Below are positions 1-11,347 of a stretch of 64,000 nucleotides of DNA, piece after piece; the stretch's first letter is position 1; each line of letters starts with the position of its first letter. This stretch comes from Plotosus lineatus (taxonomy: Eukaryota > Chordata > Actinopteri > Siluriformes > Plotosidae), in assembly GCA_024760905.1 (NCBI GenBank), contig CM045729.1, positions 80,002,550-80,066,549 on the forward strand, written 5' to 3'. A program made the position numbers and the translations under genes. The notes under the pieces are model-generated. The model did no database searches. It saw nothing but the letters and a program-made list of their open reading frames with translations, and was not told the origin of the DNA.

Positions 1-3
1 GAG

Positions 4-49
<46 letters not shown>

Positions 50-120
50 TGTGACAGAGCAAGAGAGAGTGAAAGACAGAGCGAAAGAGAGAGCGAGAGA
101 GAGGGAGGGACACAGCGAGA
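1..120. repeat. GA-rich microsatellite
   Basis: Nearly pure (GA)n for the first ~48 bases, then interrupted GA/GAAA-type purine sequence to about 120. It abuts the 3' end of the minus-strand Tx1 LINE, whose insertion may have targeted or followed the repeat. Confidence 0.9.
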
Positions 121-367
121 GAAATTGAAATTTTAAAAGGTACTTTATTTTAACACAAAAAAGCAAACACTAGTTATTAAAGCATAAACAGACAGAGTAC
201 ATTAAATGAATTAATGTAGAAAATAAACCTACGACACACACAAAAATGAATAAATAGAAAAATAAAAAGTAAAAAGAATAAATAACTAAACAACAAGAAA
301 AACCCCAACAGATTTAACCCTCTCGATCTGAACAGAAAAAGTATTTCCATAATCAGAGTCAGTTCCT

Positions 368-956
368 TTAACCCAATATTGTTAAAAACAGTAGCTTCTC
401 CTCCTTCACAGAACATAAAGCATCATTTACACACCACACTTTCTCAAAGGACTCCAAATCTTTCATCAAACTATAATAATTAAAATCAATCAACAACCTG
501 CTCTTTATCATTCTGATTAAAATAGTTTTAATATCACAGTCCAGTGAACCCTCCATTTTTCTCCTCCTGCTCAGGTAGACGGCCATTTCTGATTGGCCCA
601 GGAGAAAGTTCAGAAGTTGGCACTTGGCCTTTTTTTTTTCTTGGTCTCTAAAACCCAGAATAAAATATGTTTCATAAAAACCATGCCAAAAGTACAGAAC
701 AGCCTCGACAGCCAAATAAACAGTGACTGCAGGAAACAATGAAACACCGTCTGTCTGAGGGAACAGACGGACAACTTTCATCAACACCCGGATTTAAAAT
801 GTTCACAAAACTATTAACTGCAACAGCACCATGTATAATTCTCCACTGTAAGTCTCCAACCCTTTTTGTCAACGGTGGTTTGTACAGCGCTCTCCATGAG
901 GGGTCCACTTCTGGTTTCAAACCCAGGTGGACCCTCCATGGTGTGTCGGTCCGACC
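368..956 (-). pseudogene. Tx1 LINE ORF2, C-terminal remnant
   Basis: Continuation of the Tx1 ORF2 beyond the inserted SINE. The frame 672-920 contains PSWRALYKPPL and VGDLQWRIIHGAVAVN, the conserved C-terminal block. After a frameshift the frame 368-787 continues (LYFWHGFYETYFILGFRDQEK...), including a hydrophobic stretch. Separated from the rest only by the SINE at 957-1215. Confidence 0.65.
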
Positions 957-1215
957 CCTTCAGTTCATTTTCTGTACCCGCTTAATCCTAATTTGGGTCG
1001 CGGGGAGGCTGGTGCCCATCCCAGCCAACTTCGGGCGAGGGCAGAGTACACCCTGGACAGCTCGCCAGGCCATCGCAGAGCGGAAACACGCTGACGGCTT
1101 TGCAGCCTACTCTTGTCGAAAGTCAGCAATGGTTCTTTTACATGCCTCACACCATAGACAGTGAGCGACATGGCCGGCCTTTGATAACCCAGTTAAGCTC
1201 CACTGGGGGCATTTC
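957..1215 (-). mobile_element. tRNA-Ser-like SINE with second-type tail, 5'-truncated (copy A)
   Basis: Minus-strand copy of the SINE also seen at 38554 and elsewhere. It carries the GGGAGGCTGG-type tail, the conserved middle around the sequence GAACCATTGCTGAC, and the stretch read on + as GATAACCCAGTTA. The tRNA-like head is missing, the copy ending near 1215. It splits the Tx1 ORF2. Confidence 0.8.
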
Positions 1216-3340
1216 TCTTTATTTAGTACTTTTACCATCAGTCTGTATATTATTTTACCTGAAGTGTTACACAATTTTATAGGCCCTGACACACCATGTT
1301 CTAAAAACCAACCCAGAGCAGTCCATAAAATTTGAGGCGAGGCTGTCGACGGGAAAGGGGTCCGTGTCTCCGGGGTGTCGCTGTCGGTTTGGAAGACGAT
1401 GCTGGAGTGTTCGTCCGGAGAGAGGTGGTCCTCCCAGAGCCTCAGCATGCTTACTAGTCGTCTCACCGAAGAAACCCCGACAGCGGCAGAGACAGCAGCG
1501 GCGTCCTCTAGCTGCGGACCACACAGGTCAAGCACGTGACCCAGTGTGGTGATGTGTGCTGCCGCAAACTTCTCTGTGACGGACAGCCCCTCAGACTGTC
1601 GCACGTTAAAACGAGTTCCACAGACAACAGGTTCTTTTAAAATCCAGAAGTGTTAGCCGTGTGCCTGTGTTCTGTTCTTTGTAAAAAGTCCCCAGATTTT
1701 AAAAAGGCTTTGATAAAACTCTGGAAATATTTTTTGGTCGTATTTGCTTAAGTCCATTAAAAAGAGAGAGTTCTGCAGTCCCGACTCCCAGCACCGGGCT
1801 ATAACTGCTCTCCTGCAACTCAGGGGTAGCAAGCTTTTCAGCAGACTGTCCATGAGAACGTCTAGCAGGTCCTCAACAATCACTGCCCAGAAGGCTTTAT
1901 CGAAGTCGGCCGGCAGGCCGTCTATACCCAGGGCTTTCCCTGGTTTGAGGCTCTGCAGTGCCACCAACAATTCATGCTGGGAGATGTCAGCCTCCAGATG
2001 CCTGTTGGCATCTGCTGACATCTGTGGCAAACCAGTGAGGAACGAATTCAACAAATTCGGTTTCTCAGAATATTCACAATGATATAATTCATCATAGAAA
2101 CCTGCTGCGTACCTGCGTATGTCTGCAGTGTCCTGGATTAGCCGTCCATCTCCAGAAAGCAGACAGTGTATCAGCCTCCTCTGCCCATTTTTTCCTTTCC
2201 AGCCCAAAGAAAAAGTGAGAAGGAGCATCCATCAGAGCAACATTTTGAAATCTACTGCGTACCATAGCGCCGCTGGTGGGTACGCCTAGCAAGTCAGCTA
2301 ACATGCGTTTTTTGGCTTTGAAGACTTCAAAATGTCTTTCTTCTCCTGTGGAGTCTGCAGAGTTTGCAGCTCCACCATTTCCCTCTCCAAATCCTTAATG
2401 GATCTGACCAAGTTCCTGGAGACATTGCGAGTATACTGCAGGCACAGAGATTTGATTTTGTTCTTCCCGACGTCCCACCACTACTGCAAAGAACTAAAAC
2501 CACTCTTTGTTTGTCTAAAACTTTCCCAAAAAAACATTAAAAGCTTTCTTAAAACTGTGGTCAGATAGGAGTGCTGTGTCGAAGTGCCAGTATGCACTTC
2601 CACATCTGATGTTATTTATTAAAACACAGCACTCTACCAAAGAATGGTCTGAGAATCCCACTGGCACAATAAGCAGTTCTTAAAAACATTAAAATGGTGT
2701 TTAAAACAATAAAACCTGTCGAGCTTGGCCATTGACAGTAGTCCATCCCTTGAGTGGATCCAGGTGTTGAGTGGATCCAGGTGTCCAGGCTTTCTCCAGA
2801 CGTCTAAAAGTTCGTGTGTCTCAACAAGTTTTCTTAATGTCCTTTGCGAGGCAGTGTGTGGTTCGGGGTGGTTCCGATCTAAAAGATGATTTTCAGTACA
2901 GTTAAAATCCCCCTCGATAATCATGTACTCTTCCTGACCGCACCTCTGGATCACATCATCCAGGGCACTTAAAAACAGGAGTCTCTCTGGGTCTGCGGTT
3001 GGAGCATAAACATTTAAAAACAAAACCTTGATTTTTTTTCCAGCTCTGCTGTAACTTTTGAAATATGGCCTGCCATCACATCTTCAGTGTGTACAGAAAC
3101 CAGGTTAAAACCTCGGGAGAATAAAATTCCAACTCCCCCACTATTGGCACTTTTGTGACTAAAATACACCTGTCCATTCCATTCCCTCCTCCAGTCACCT
3201 TTATTGTCCACAGTGCTGTGTGTCTCCTGAATGAAAACAACATTTAGTTTCTTTACATGAATTAAACTAAAAATTGAGGCTCTTTTTAAGTGCTGTCTTG
3301 CTCCATTTATATTGAACGTGGCAATTTTAAAAGTCTCCAT
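1216..3340 (-). pseudogene. Tx1 LINE ORF2, 5' and central part (endonuclease, shortened RT)
   Basis: The APE-type endonuclease begins METFKIATFNINGAR at 3340, with the catalytic Glu in FIQETHS and the GDFNCT-type Asp/Asn block near 2900. The frame shifts near 3034. From 2304 to 1653 the RT thumb-side segment reads PGKALGIDGLP, but the sequence then jumps to a downstream motif, so the FADD/YADD catalytic block is absent. The C-terminal part (1107-1604) reads MRQSEGLSVTEKFAAAH and onward to the SINE. No function is expected. Confidence 0.7.
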
Positions 3341-3423
3341 GTTGAGGATAAAAGAGGGGAGAGACTGAACTGTGAGGAGTAGAAGCAGGTTGAGTAAAAA
3401 AAAAATAGATGAAAGAAAGAATA

Positions 3424-4773
3424 TTAGTCCTCATCCTCAGCGAGTTGCTTTTTAAACCTTGAAACCAGTTCCCTCCATCTATAAATCTCTTGTTCGGTGA
3501 AACCTGGCTGTCTGGGCTCACCTCGCTTTCTTAAATGGAGATGGACAGAGTCGATAAATAGTCTGAGGTGTGGAAAAAAGTTTTTGGCTTTACTTTTAGC
3601 CCCTTTAGTTTCATGTAAGAACTTTTGAATTTTTTCCACGGTGTATGCTGTGTTTGTGTCCATTTTTTCTGTGTTCTTGTCCTCGCAGACAGATTTCCCC
3701 CTTTGAGGCTTTTTTATTTTGTTCAAAATGCTGTTTTCTGTGTTTGTGAACTTTCTCTTAGCGACCGTTTTTAACTTGTCAACTATGAATTCTTCATCCT
3801 CTTCACCTAATTCCTCCAAAACCGACTCTGCCACCCTAGCTGCTATCTGCCCCACGCATTTCTTCTGTGTTCCCAACTCCATCTGATCATCACCATGTGA
3901 ATGTTCTGCACACCCATTACCCTTCACCTGTGTGTCTGAGTTATTTATCTGTGTAACCACCGTGGTCTCTGCGCTGGCCTGCACACTGTTCATCTGTGTC
4001 TCCGGGCTGTGAGAAACAATTTTCCTAGTCTCCGATACGGTTGTTGTTGTCTCATCTAATTTGGAATGGATTTCTAACATTTTGGTTTTCAGTTTCCGCA
4101 GCGCCGCCACTGGGACGGGTGTTGCCACGGGCTCGGGTGCGGCTGCCGCGGCCGGTCCTGCTCCCTGCTTCGTCAGAGCATGGGAGGCGGCAGCCCTCCG
4201 CTTTGCTTCATCTCCCTCTGGGCACGAGCGGATAAAATGGCCCTCCATGCCGCACCTGAAACATTTCATGTTCCCCGACGTAACGTGAATGTAGTCAAAA
4301 TTGACAACTTTAAATTTCAAAGCCAGGTTCAGCTCCTCGGGGGTTTTAAGAATCATCATCGTCTGTCGTCTAAAGGAAACGACATATTTCAGGTGTGGGG
4401 ACTTACAATTTAAGGAGATCATTTGAATCGGTGACAAAATCTGGCCGTATTGGGACAACTCCCTCTCCAGAACCTCATTAAGCACAAATGGCGGCATGTT
4501 CGAAATGGTAACGCGTTTGGCGGGATTAGCCAGTGAGAGATCAGGGTTGAAACTTCACTGAAGCACAACCCCACTCACGACAACTTGGTTCACTTTCTCC
4601 ACGCTGTCCAAAAATATCACCACTGCACTGTTCATTCGTGAGGCGGATCTCATGCTTTCGAAACTGACTAGTTCCCCGACAGCCAGAACACAGTCCTCCA
4701 CCGCACAACCGAATGTCGGGAGCATTTTAATGGTGTGCCGGCGAGTCAGCTTCTCCAGCCCGAAGCCAGCCAT
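3424..4773 (-). pseudogene. Tx1 LINE ORF1 (nucleic-acid-binding, CCHC)
   Basis: The frame opens with MAGFGLEKLTRRHTIK at 4773 and runs to 3424, interrupted only by one TGA at 4555-4557; the same frame continues across the gap (RVTISNMPPF...). A zinc knuckle of the form CX2CX4HX4C lies about 80 residues into the downstream part (FRCGMEGHFIRSC, near 4260). The C-terminal half is charged and low-complexity and ends in a basic helix-rich tail. ORF1 proteins of this type bind element RNA. A single nonsense change makes this copy relatively well preserved compared with ORF2. Confidence 0.7.
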
Positions 4774-7422
4774 TTGGATGGGAAAAGAAATGGAGCAGGA
4801 GTCATCTTGAAAGAGGGGTTTGTCAGGAATGTTCTAGAAGTGAAAAGTGTCAGACAGAGTAATGAATTTCAAGTTAGAAATTGAAGGCGTGATGTTCAAT
4901 ATTGTTAGTGCTTATGTCCCACAGGCAGGATGTAAGCTAGAAGAGGAGAGATTTTGGAGTGAGTTAGATGAAGTGATGCAGAGCACTCTGCATCTGAAGA
5001 GTGGAAAAAAACACACTGAAAGAGTGGTCATTGGGGCAGACTTCAATGGACATGTTGGTTGCAGGAAACAGAGGGGATGAGGAAGTGATGGGCAAGTTTG
5101 GTATCCAGGACAGGAACAAAGAAGAACAGATGTTGGTAGATTTTGCAAAAAGGATGGAAATGGCTGTGGAAAAGACTTTCTTCCAGAAGAGACAGGAGCA
5201 TAGGGTGACATAAAAGCGGAGGTAGAGAGCACACAAGTAGACGACATCTTGTGTAGGCGATGTAATTTGAAGGAAATCAGTGACTACAAAGTAGTAGTGA
5301 GTGAGAGTGTTGCCAAACAGCATAGGATGGTGGTGTGCAGAATGTCGCTGATGATGAGGAAGGTGAAGAAGGCAAAGGCAGAGCAGAAGACAAAGTGGTG
5401 GAAGCTGAAAAAGGAAGAGTGTCGGGTTGTCTTCAAGGAGGAGTTGAAACAGGCTTCAGGTGGACAGGAAGTGCTTGCAGATGACTGGACAACAACAGCT
5501 AATGTGATGAGGGAGACAGGTAGGAGAGTACTTGGTGTAATCTGGGAGGAGAGTAGATAAGGAGACTTGGTGGTGGAATGAGGAAGTGCAGGAGTGTGTA
5601 CAAAGGAAGAGGTCAGCTAAGAAGAAGTGAGACATTGAGAGGACCGAAGAGAGTAAGCAGGAGTACAGCTAGACACAGTGTAAGGCGAAGGTAGCGGTGT
5701 CAATGGCCAAACAGAGGGCGTATGATGACTTGTATGCTTGGTTGGAAAGTAAGAAGGGAGAAAATGATTTATACAGGTTGGCACAGCAGAGAAATGGAGA
5801 TGGGAAGGATGTGCAGCAAGTTAGAGTGATTAAGGACAGAGAGGGAAATGTATTGACTGATGACAGAAGTGTGCTGGGAGGATGGAAAGAGTACTTTGAA
5901 GAGCTGATGAATGAGGAAAATGAGAGAGAAAAAAGGGTAGAAGAGGTGACCGTCGAAGAACAGGATGTAGTAAAGATTAGTAAGGGTGAAGTGAGGAGGG
6001 CATTGAAGAGGATGAAGAGTGGAAAGGCAGTTGGCCCTGATGACATACCAGTTGAGGTATGGAAGTGTCTAGGGGAGGTAGCAGTAGATTTCCTGACAAG
6101 AACATTCAACAAGGTCATAGAGAGTGAGAGGATGCAAGAGGACTGGAGGAGAAGTGTGATGGTGCCCATTTTTAAGAACAAGGGAGACGTACAGAGCTGT
6201 GGCAACTACAGAGGGATAAAGTTGATGAGCCAAATGATGAAGTTATGGAAAAGAATTGTGGAAGCTAGACTAAGGGCAGAGATCAGCATTTGTGAACAAC
6301 AGTTTGGTTTCATGCCAAGAAAGAGCACCACAGATGCAGTGTTTGCCCAGAGGATGTTAATAGAGAAGTACAGAGAAGGTCAGACGGAGCTGCATTGTGC
6401 CTTTGTGGACTTGGAGAAAGCATATGACAGGGTGCCAAGAGAGGAACTGTCGTATTGCATGGGGAAGTCTGGAGTGGCAAAGTAGTATGTTAGAGTGGTG
6501 CAGGACATGTATAAGAGATGTAAGACAGTGATGAGGTGTGCTGTCGATGTGACAGAAGAGTTCAAGGTGGATGTGGGACTGCATCAAGGGTCAGCTCTGA
6601 GCCCCTTCTTGTTTGCTATGGTAATGGACAGGCTGACAGACGAGGTTAGACAAGATTCCCCATGGACTATGATGTTTGCAGATGACATTGTGAACTGTAG
6701 TGAGAGCAGATAACAAGTGCAGGAAAATCTAGAGAGGTGGAGCCCTGGAAAGGAGGGGAATGAAGGTTAGTCTCAATAAGACAAAATACATGTGCAAGAA
6801 TGACAAGGACCCAAGAGGAACGGTGAGGTTACAGGGAGCAGAGCTAAGGAAGGCAGAAGATTTTACGTACTTAGGCTCAACAATCCAGAGCAATGGAGAG
6901 TGTGGAAAAGAGGTGAAGAAGCGCGTGCAGGCAGGTTGGAATGGATGGAGAAAAGTGTCCGGTGTGATGTGTGATAGGAGGGTATCGGCAAGAATGAAAA
7001 AGTGTACAAGATGGTGTTGAGGCCAGCAATGTTGTATGGTTTAGAAACAGTCGCCCTGGAGAAAAGACAGGAGGCAGAGCTGGAGGTAGCAGAGATGAAA
7101 ATGTTGAGGTTTTCTTTGGAAGTAACAAGGATGGATAGGATAGGAAAGTCAGAGAGGCTAGATTGAGATGGTTTGGACATGTACAGAGGAGGGATAGTGA
7201 GTATATTGATAGTAGGATGCTGAGGTTGGAACTACCAGGCAGAAGGCCTAGAGGAAGATCAAAGAGACGATTCATGGATGTGGTGAAGGAGGACATGAAG
7301 GTAGTTGGTGTCAGAGAAGAAGATGCAATGGATAGTGTGAGATGGAGGCAGATGATTCACTGTGGCGACCCCTGAAGGGAAAAGCCGAAAAGAGAAGAAG
7401 AAGAAGAAGAAGAAGAAGAAGA
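4774..7422 (+). mobile_element. RTE-A LINE copy 1, 5'-truncated and degenerate
   Basis: Begins inside the endonuclease (GVILKEGFV region) directly against the Tx1 ORF1 start and ends with the RTE-A tail: CGACCCCTGAAGGG, GCCGAAAAGAG and then (GAA)n. Reading pieces in order are the endonuclease (4847-5213), linker (5249-5560), RT (5697-6713, with [28 protein letters not shown] and the catalytic MMFADDI) and the C-terminal domain (6760-7375, ending RWRQMIHCGDP). At least five breaks separate them. Confidence 0.85.
5697..6713 (+). pseudogene. RTE-A reverse transcriptase domain, copy 1
   Basis: RT palm and fingers in one frame with a TAG at 6483-6485. Fingers: [15 protein letters not shown]. Palm: [16 protein letters not shown] and MMFADDIV (Asp pair intact). 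The motif [18 protein letters not shown] precedes the catalytic site, as in RTE elements. The frame is lost again after FADDIVNCSESR (TAA at 6711). Confidence 0.8.
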
Positions 7423-9140
7423 CCACTAGATTGGCCAATTGCTACACACTATTATTTGCTACAAAGTTCAGTCTGGCTAAACTGGCAGTTCGTGATCTGG
7501 TGCGCCGAGATCGCCCTTTGCTTGTCGTTCACGCCAGTTTGGCACTGTGATCATTGTTTACCTTTAGATACTTATTAGGTATCTAGGTTGACATGGCCTT
7601 CCGCGATAGTTTATCGTTCTCTGGCTTTTCCCAAGGCACAACCGACAGAGCTCAATCACGTCATCTCTAGCGTTCCAGGTGTCATATTTCTTTATCTGAG
7701 TTAGATGCCTCCGCCTCACGCTCATCGTGACCACAGTCCATTTGGACTTTCAGCCTCGTTAAATACTTCAATTCTCAACGTGTGGGGGGGTTAATTCTAA
7801 TTCCTCAAGTCGTCGCTATTGTTCGCCGGACTACATGCATACTCACCAGACCGTGAGTAGTAGTGGGAGGACGGTAGCTTCAACTCCGGCAGCTGGCTTG
7901 CTTTGTGCTAGCCAGCTTAGGGATACGACACGAGATCAGTTTGTCTAGCCTTCGGTGTAGCATGTGGCTCATCGGGGAGATCGCTATCCACTAGCCTTCT
8001 GGCTTAGGTAACCGGTGACACACTTAGACAAACTAATCTTGTGTTGTCAGCACTTGCTCAGCAGGTAGAGCGTTCCCTACCCAGGCCGGCGACTACTGAA
8101 ACCTCGGGGGTCTCCCCCGTCGAAGACCTGGCTGGGCACCCGGCATCCCCCTCCCTTGAGGGGTGGGCATGTTGGGTGTCCACGGGGGCACAGGTTCATG
8201 GGAGTGCTAAGGCCGACCCATGTCCTCAAACCTCCCACCTTGAAGTCATTCTGCGCCGGAAAGTTCTGCAGCTATGCTGGTAAAGAGAGGATGAAGTGCG
8301 GTGCGTGAACTGTGTTCACCAGCTCCTATCTGCCGTCAGCGCATAGAGGTACTGCAGGCCCAGCCTATGGTGACATAGGAGGTTCCGGACCCCGGTTTGT
8401 GAGGTGTCCCTGACGAACCTACGGTCACGGTTTCACACGGTCTTCTGACCTGTGAACCGCCGGCCCTCTACCCCTGTGATCGGTCACCGGAGCATCTGGC
8501 TCACTCAACTCCGCACTCGACTGATCGTACACCTGCTTAGTGTTCATAGACCTAGTTCCAGGCTGGATTTGATGAGGAGGCGGCAGGGTTCTCATCAGAT
8601 GATCATGCTTCCGTGTTGCAGTTCCTCGATACGGACATTTCTTCGTCATCTTCGTGGAGTTGAGTGAGGGACTGTGTGTATGCAGGCAGAGGTGCAGACA
8701 TGTTCGCCTGTCCATAGGTCATTAGTTACTCCGGACGAGCACGCTCAACATATCTCGCTCCCTCACCTGCCTGACTTACGCTATCGTATCTGGACTGTGT
8801 GAAAACGTGACTGCGTGTAGCTCAGCAAGCCGGCAACCTGAACATTCCCTCGAGAAAGCTTTCCGGACTCCTAGAGCTCATTGGTGGTCCACGGAACGAA
8901 CGGGATGCTAAGTTTCTCTGTGACAAACCCATGAAGTCTGTTCCTCTTCCGGAGGAGTCTTTAGCTCGCTCTGCCTTGGACAGACTTTCCTCCATGGAGG
9001 TCCTCCTAGCCACTTTGGTCAAGGCACAGGGGGCCTCATGGGATCCGATCACAAAGGACTTAGTCCGCAGCATGGACGATCTTCTATCTCATGCTCTACC
9101 GGACACTGCTTCTATCGTCGGGAATCTTCTTCGCCGATGA
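7423..9140. other. Unassigned ~1.7 kb between LINE tail and DIRS-like fragment
   Basis: After the (GAA)n tail of RTE-A the sequence is GC-richer and non-repetitive by eye. Short open frames at 8041-8283 and 8931-9140 (MKSVPLPEESLARSALDRL...) could be remnants of the gag-like ORF of the DIRS-like element that follows, because they lie immediately upstream in the same orientation, but I recognise no domain. No RNA gene or promoter is visible. Confidence 0.4.
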
Positions 9141-9935
9141 GACAACGTTTTTGTACAAGTTATTGCCTCACTTAAAGGAACATTATTCTTCCCTCAGGAC
9201 AGCACCATTGTTTGGGAATTCCCTCTGTCCTAGAGATTCCCTTTAACAGTTGCACCAGCTGGCTCCTTCTTTGATGTAGTTGTTATGCTCTTCCATGTTG
9301 CAATCTTCCTAGGTTAAGTCCAAACCTGCTCAGGCCACCCCTTAGTTGGTTCCCTCTATGATGAAGGCCTCTTGGCCGCCGATCTCGTGGTCACGGTGGG
9401 GGCCGCGGATCTACAAAACCTAAGTCAACGACTCGGGTTTCCCCAGGCAGAGCCGCGATAACCTCCTATGTGACTCCCCTGCCGGAGTCCCTGCTTGTTT
9501 CCAGTGCTGTCTCAGGCACTTTGCCTCGGAGTGGGAGGTGATCCCCAATGCACAGGTTCAGTCGTGGGTGGTACAAAAGGTATGTTCGACCTTTATCACC
9601 CCTCTGTCTCTAACCACATCAGTTCAACCTTTTCGGCACCCTTCGTCTCCTGTCCAACAGGAGGTGTTGTATGCCAAGATTTGGGAGATGCAGGTGAAAA
9701 ACGCCCTAGAGCTTATTCCTCCGTCGGAACTTTTTCATCCCGAAGTGGGACGGAGGCTTCTGTTTCATTACGAATGAGAAAAGTCAGCAACAGATGCAGG
9801 GATTGCCCTCATTTCTGGATGGAGACCGTCAGGAATGTGGTGAGGGGCATCCTTCCAGGCGATTGGGATGTGTCCCATGCCCCATCTCCACGTTTCCATG
9901 TTCCTCTTCACTCAAGCGCTCTGCTAGCCGCACCC
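9141..9935 (+). pseudogene. DIRS-like retrotransposon fragment (gag end and RT start)
   Basis: Translation in shifting frames gives the order expected at the start of a DIRS-type RT: an HFASEWEVI block, then SWVVQKV, then PVQQEVLYAKIWEM, KNALELIPPSEL and finally GDWDVS followed by FHVPLHSSA. This resembles the WVL...PPF...EVPP...GDWFVSLDLKDAYFHVP series of DIRS RTs. Several stops and shifts are present; no YxDD block, recombinase or inverted termini were seen. It breaks off near 9935 at a fragment of another LINE. The assignment is by remembered motif order only. Confidence 0.5.
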
Positions 9936-10445
9936 CAACTAACAAAGAAGCCGAGGCAGGAAGGGGACGAACGACGACTCCGGCGCTTGGGATAGCAGGG
10001 GATGAAGACCGTGTAGCAAGCTGGTATAATTGCCTTATCGGGTGTACTCTCCTCGAGCCATGTTTCACAGAAACACAGTCCAGTAGATCCCTCTGCGCTG
10101 CAATCTGAGCATGAAGCTCATCCATCTTTTTTCGCAGGGACTGAACATTTTCAACTAATATAGCCGGAAGTGCTAACCAAGCCTCTCAGAGCTCCACCTG
10201 GGCCTAGCTGCTAACCTCTAGCATTGAGCTCCGTAGCGCAGAATAGATAGAAACACAGTCCTTTAGATCCCTATGCGCTGCAATCTGAGCATGAAGCTCA
10301 TCCATCTTTTTTTACAGGGACTGAACATTTTCAAGTAGTATGGCCGGAAGTGCTAACCAAGCCTCTCAGAGCTCCGAGCTTAGCCGGTAGCCGCTAGCTA
10401 ACTGCTAGCTAACCGCTAGCATGGAGCTCCGTAGCATAGAATAGA
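9936..10445 (-). mobile_element. LINE 5' fragment (endonuclease N-terminus) with a 180-bp duplication
   Basis: On the minus strand the frame reads MDELHAQIAAQRDLLDC, followed in an adjoining frame by a CETWLEEST-like block; this matches the N-terminus of jockey/L2-type endonuclease ORFs in fish. The upstream part is duplicated: the sequence starting AAACACAGTC at 10071 recurs at 10251. GCTAGC-rich spacers separate the units. Confidence 0.45.
10071..10445. repeat. 180-bp direct tandem duplication (two units)
   Basis: Unit 1 starts at 10071 and unit 2 at 10251, both with AAACACAGTC, then TAGATCCCT, GCGCTGCAATCTGAGCATG and AAGTGCTAACCAAGC. The units differ by scattered substitutions, so the duplication is not very recent. 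Confidence 0.85.
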
Positions 10446-10639
10446 TAGAAGATTATAGCATGCTTAGTTGCCCGAAGATGCTCATAGATGAGCATAGTGC
10501 AAAACATGAACAAACAAAAACAAACGAAGAAACAATTTGACTCTGAAAACTCTGCAACGTCTCCCTCTGGGCAGTGCCATCTTGGACACGTTACTCCAAC
10601 TTCAATGTAAAAGGACATGACGAGTACTGTTAAACATAC
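10446..10639. other. Unassigned spacer
   Basis: AT-rich sequence with an A-rich run near 10510-10540. No coding or repeat signal could be assigned. Confidence 0.4.
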
Positions 10640-11025
10640 TATAGAACATAAAATCTCATGCATAAACATGAACTTAGGTACTGTACTAAATAATAATTGA
10701 AAATGATTTTAATATAACAGTTCAGAGAAAGGAGAAAGTCTTATTTCTTCAGAAAAGACATCCAGCGTTTTCTATCACTTAGCCAGAGAAGACACAGTGT
10801 TTGAGTGGTATCATAGAGCTTAACTGGTAATTAAAACACATAAAAAAGAGGCTCATTGACAACTTGTACGCGAATTAGTAAAAATGGGCAGGAAATCAGC
10901 TCAACCAATCAGCAGAAAGGAGGACAACCATTGGCTGAATTTGAATCACGTGCCGGTTGCTGGGCAGACCGCGTGTACTCAAACCGCGAGTGCAAAACCA
11001 CGAATAGTCAAGGGCTTACTGAACC
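10640..11025 (-). mobile_element. Tigger/pogo-type non-autonomous derivative
   Basis: The right end (11007-11025) reads as the complement of CAGTAAGCCCTTGACTATTCG, matching the CAGTAGGCCCTTGACATTCG terminus at 22073 and 55249. Internal stretches (AACATACTATAGAACA..., AGCTCAACCAATCAGCA) recur in the large Tigger element at 23640-25170. The opposite terminus was not found, so this is a truncated or internally deleted copy. Confidence 0.65.
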
Positions 11026-11347
11026 CACCCTATTTATTTTCCTATTGAAAGTCTGTTCTAAGCTGTAATAAGACTAGCAGTGAGTTTACAAGTAAATAAA
11101 CCAGTTTCGTAGGAAACTAATGTTTTACGAGTAATACTCACCTCTGGTCTTATTAGCTCCCCTCCCTGTATAGTGTTGGTATGTAGATGGCGGCTCAATG
11201 ACGACATCGTCCTGATATAGCGCGATCACGTGACCTCTAGCGGTGACTCCGAGAGAGGTATAAAAGCACTATATGAGAAGGCAAAAGGGGAGGCACAGAG
11301 GGGATTAAAAAGAGATAATTCAGTGGTAGGTGTGTTTCAACATTCAA
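11026..11347. other. Unassigned spacer upstream of RTE-A copy 2
   Basis: Contains an open frame from 11230 that runs into the RTE-A endonuclease, but the first ~39 residues do not match other RTE-A copies and are probably flanking sequence read by chance. Nothing else recognised. Confidence 0.45.

Larger units (their letters stand above)
130..4773 (-). mobile_element. Tx1-clade non-LTR retrotransposon, degenerate
   Basis: A two-ORF LINE read on the minus strand. The 5' side (4773) starts with ORF1; then come an AP-endonuclease, a shortened RT region and a C-terminal domain containing the motif WRALYKPPL followed by VGDLQWRI, typical of fish and frog Tx1-type elements. The 3' end near 130-180 has an AATAAA-like signal and borders the GA repeat. 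Defects: one in-frame TGA in ORF1, a frameshift in a T-run near 3034, loss of the RT catalytic core (no YxDD block between ~1990 and ~1740), and a SINE inserted at 957-1215. It cannot be active. The clade call rests on ORF order, the CCHC knuckle and the C-terminal motif. Confidence 0.75.

Noticed and set aside
7342..7578. Arg/Lys-rich frame at the end of RTE-A copy 1
   Set aside because: Produced by the (GAA)n tail of the LINE read in a coding frame.
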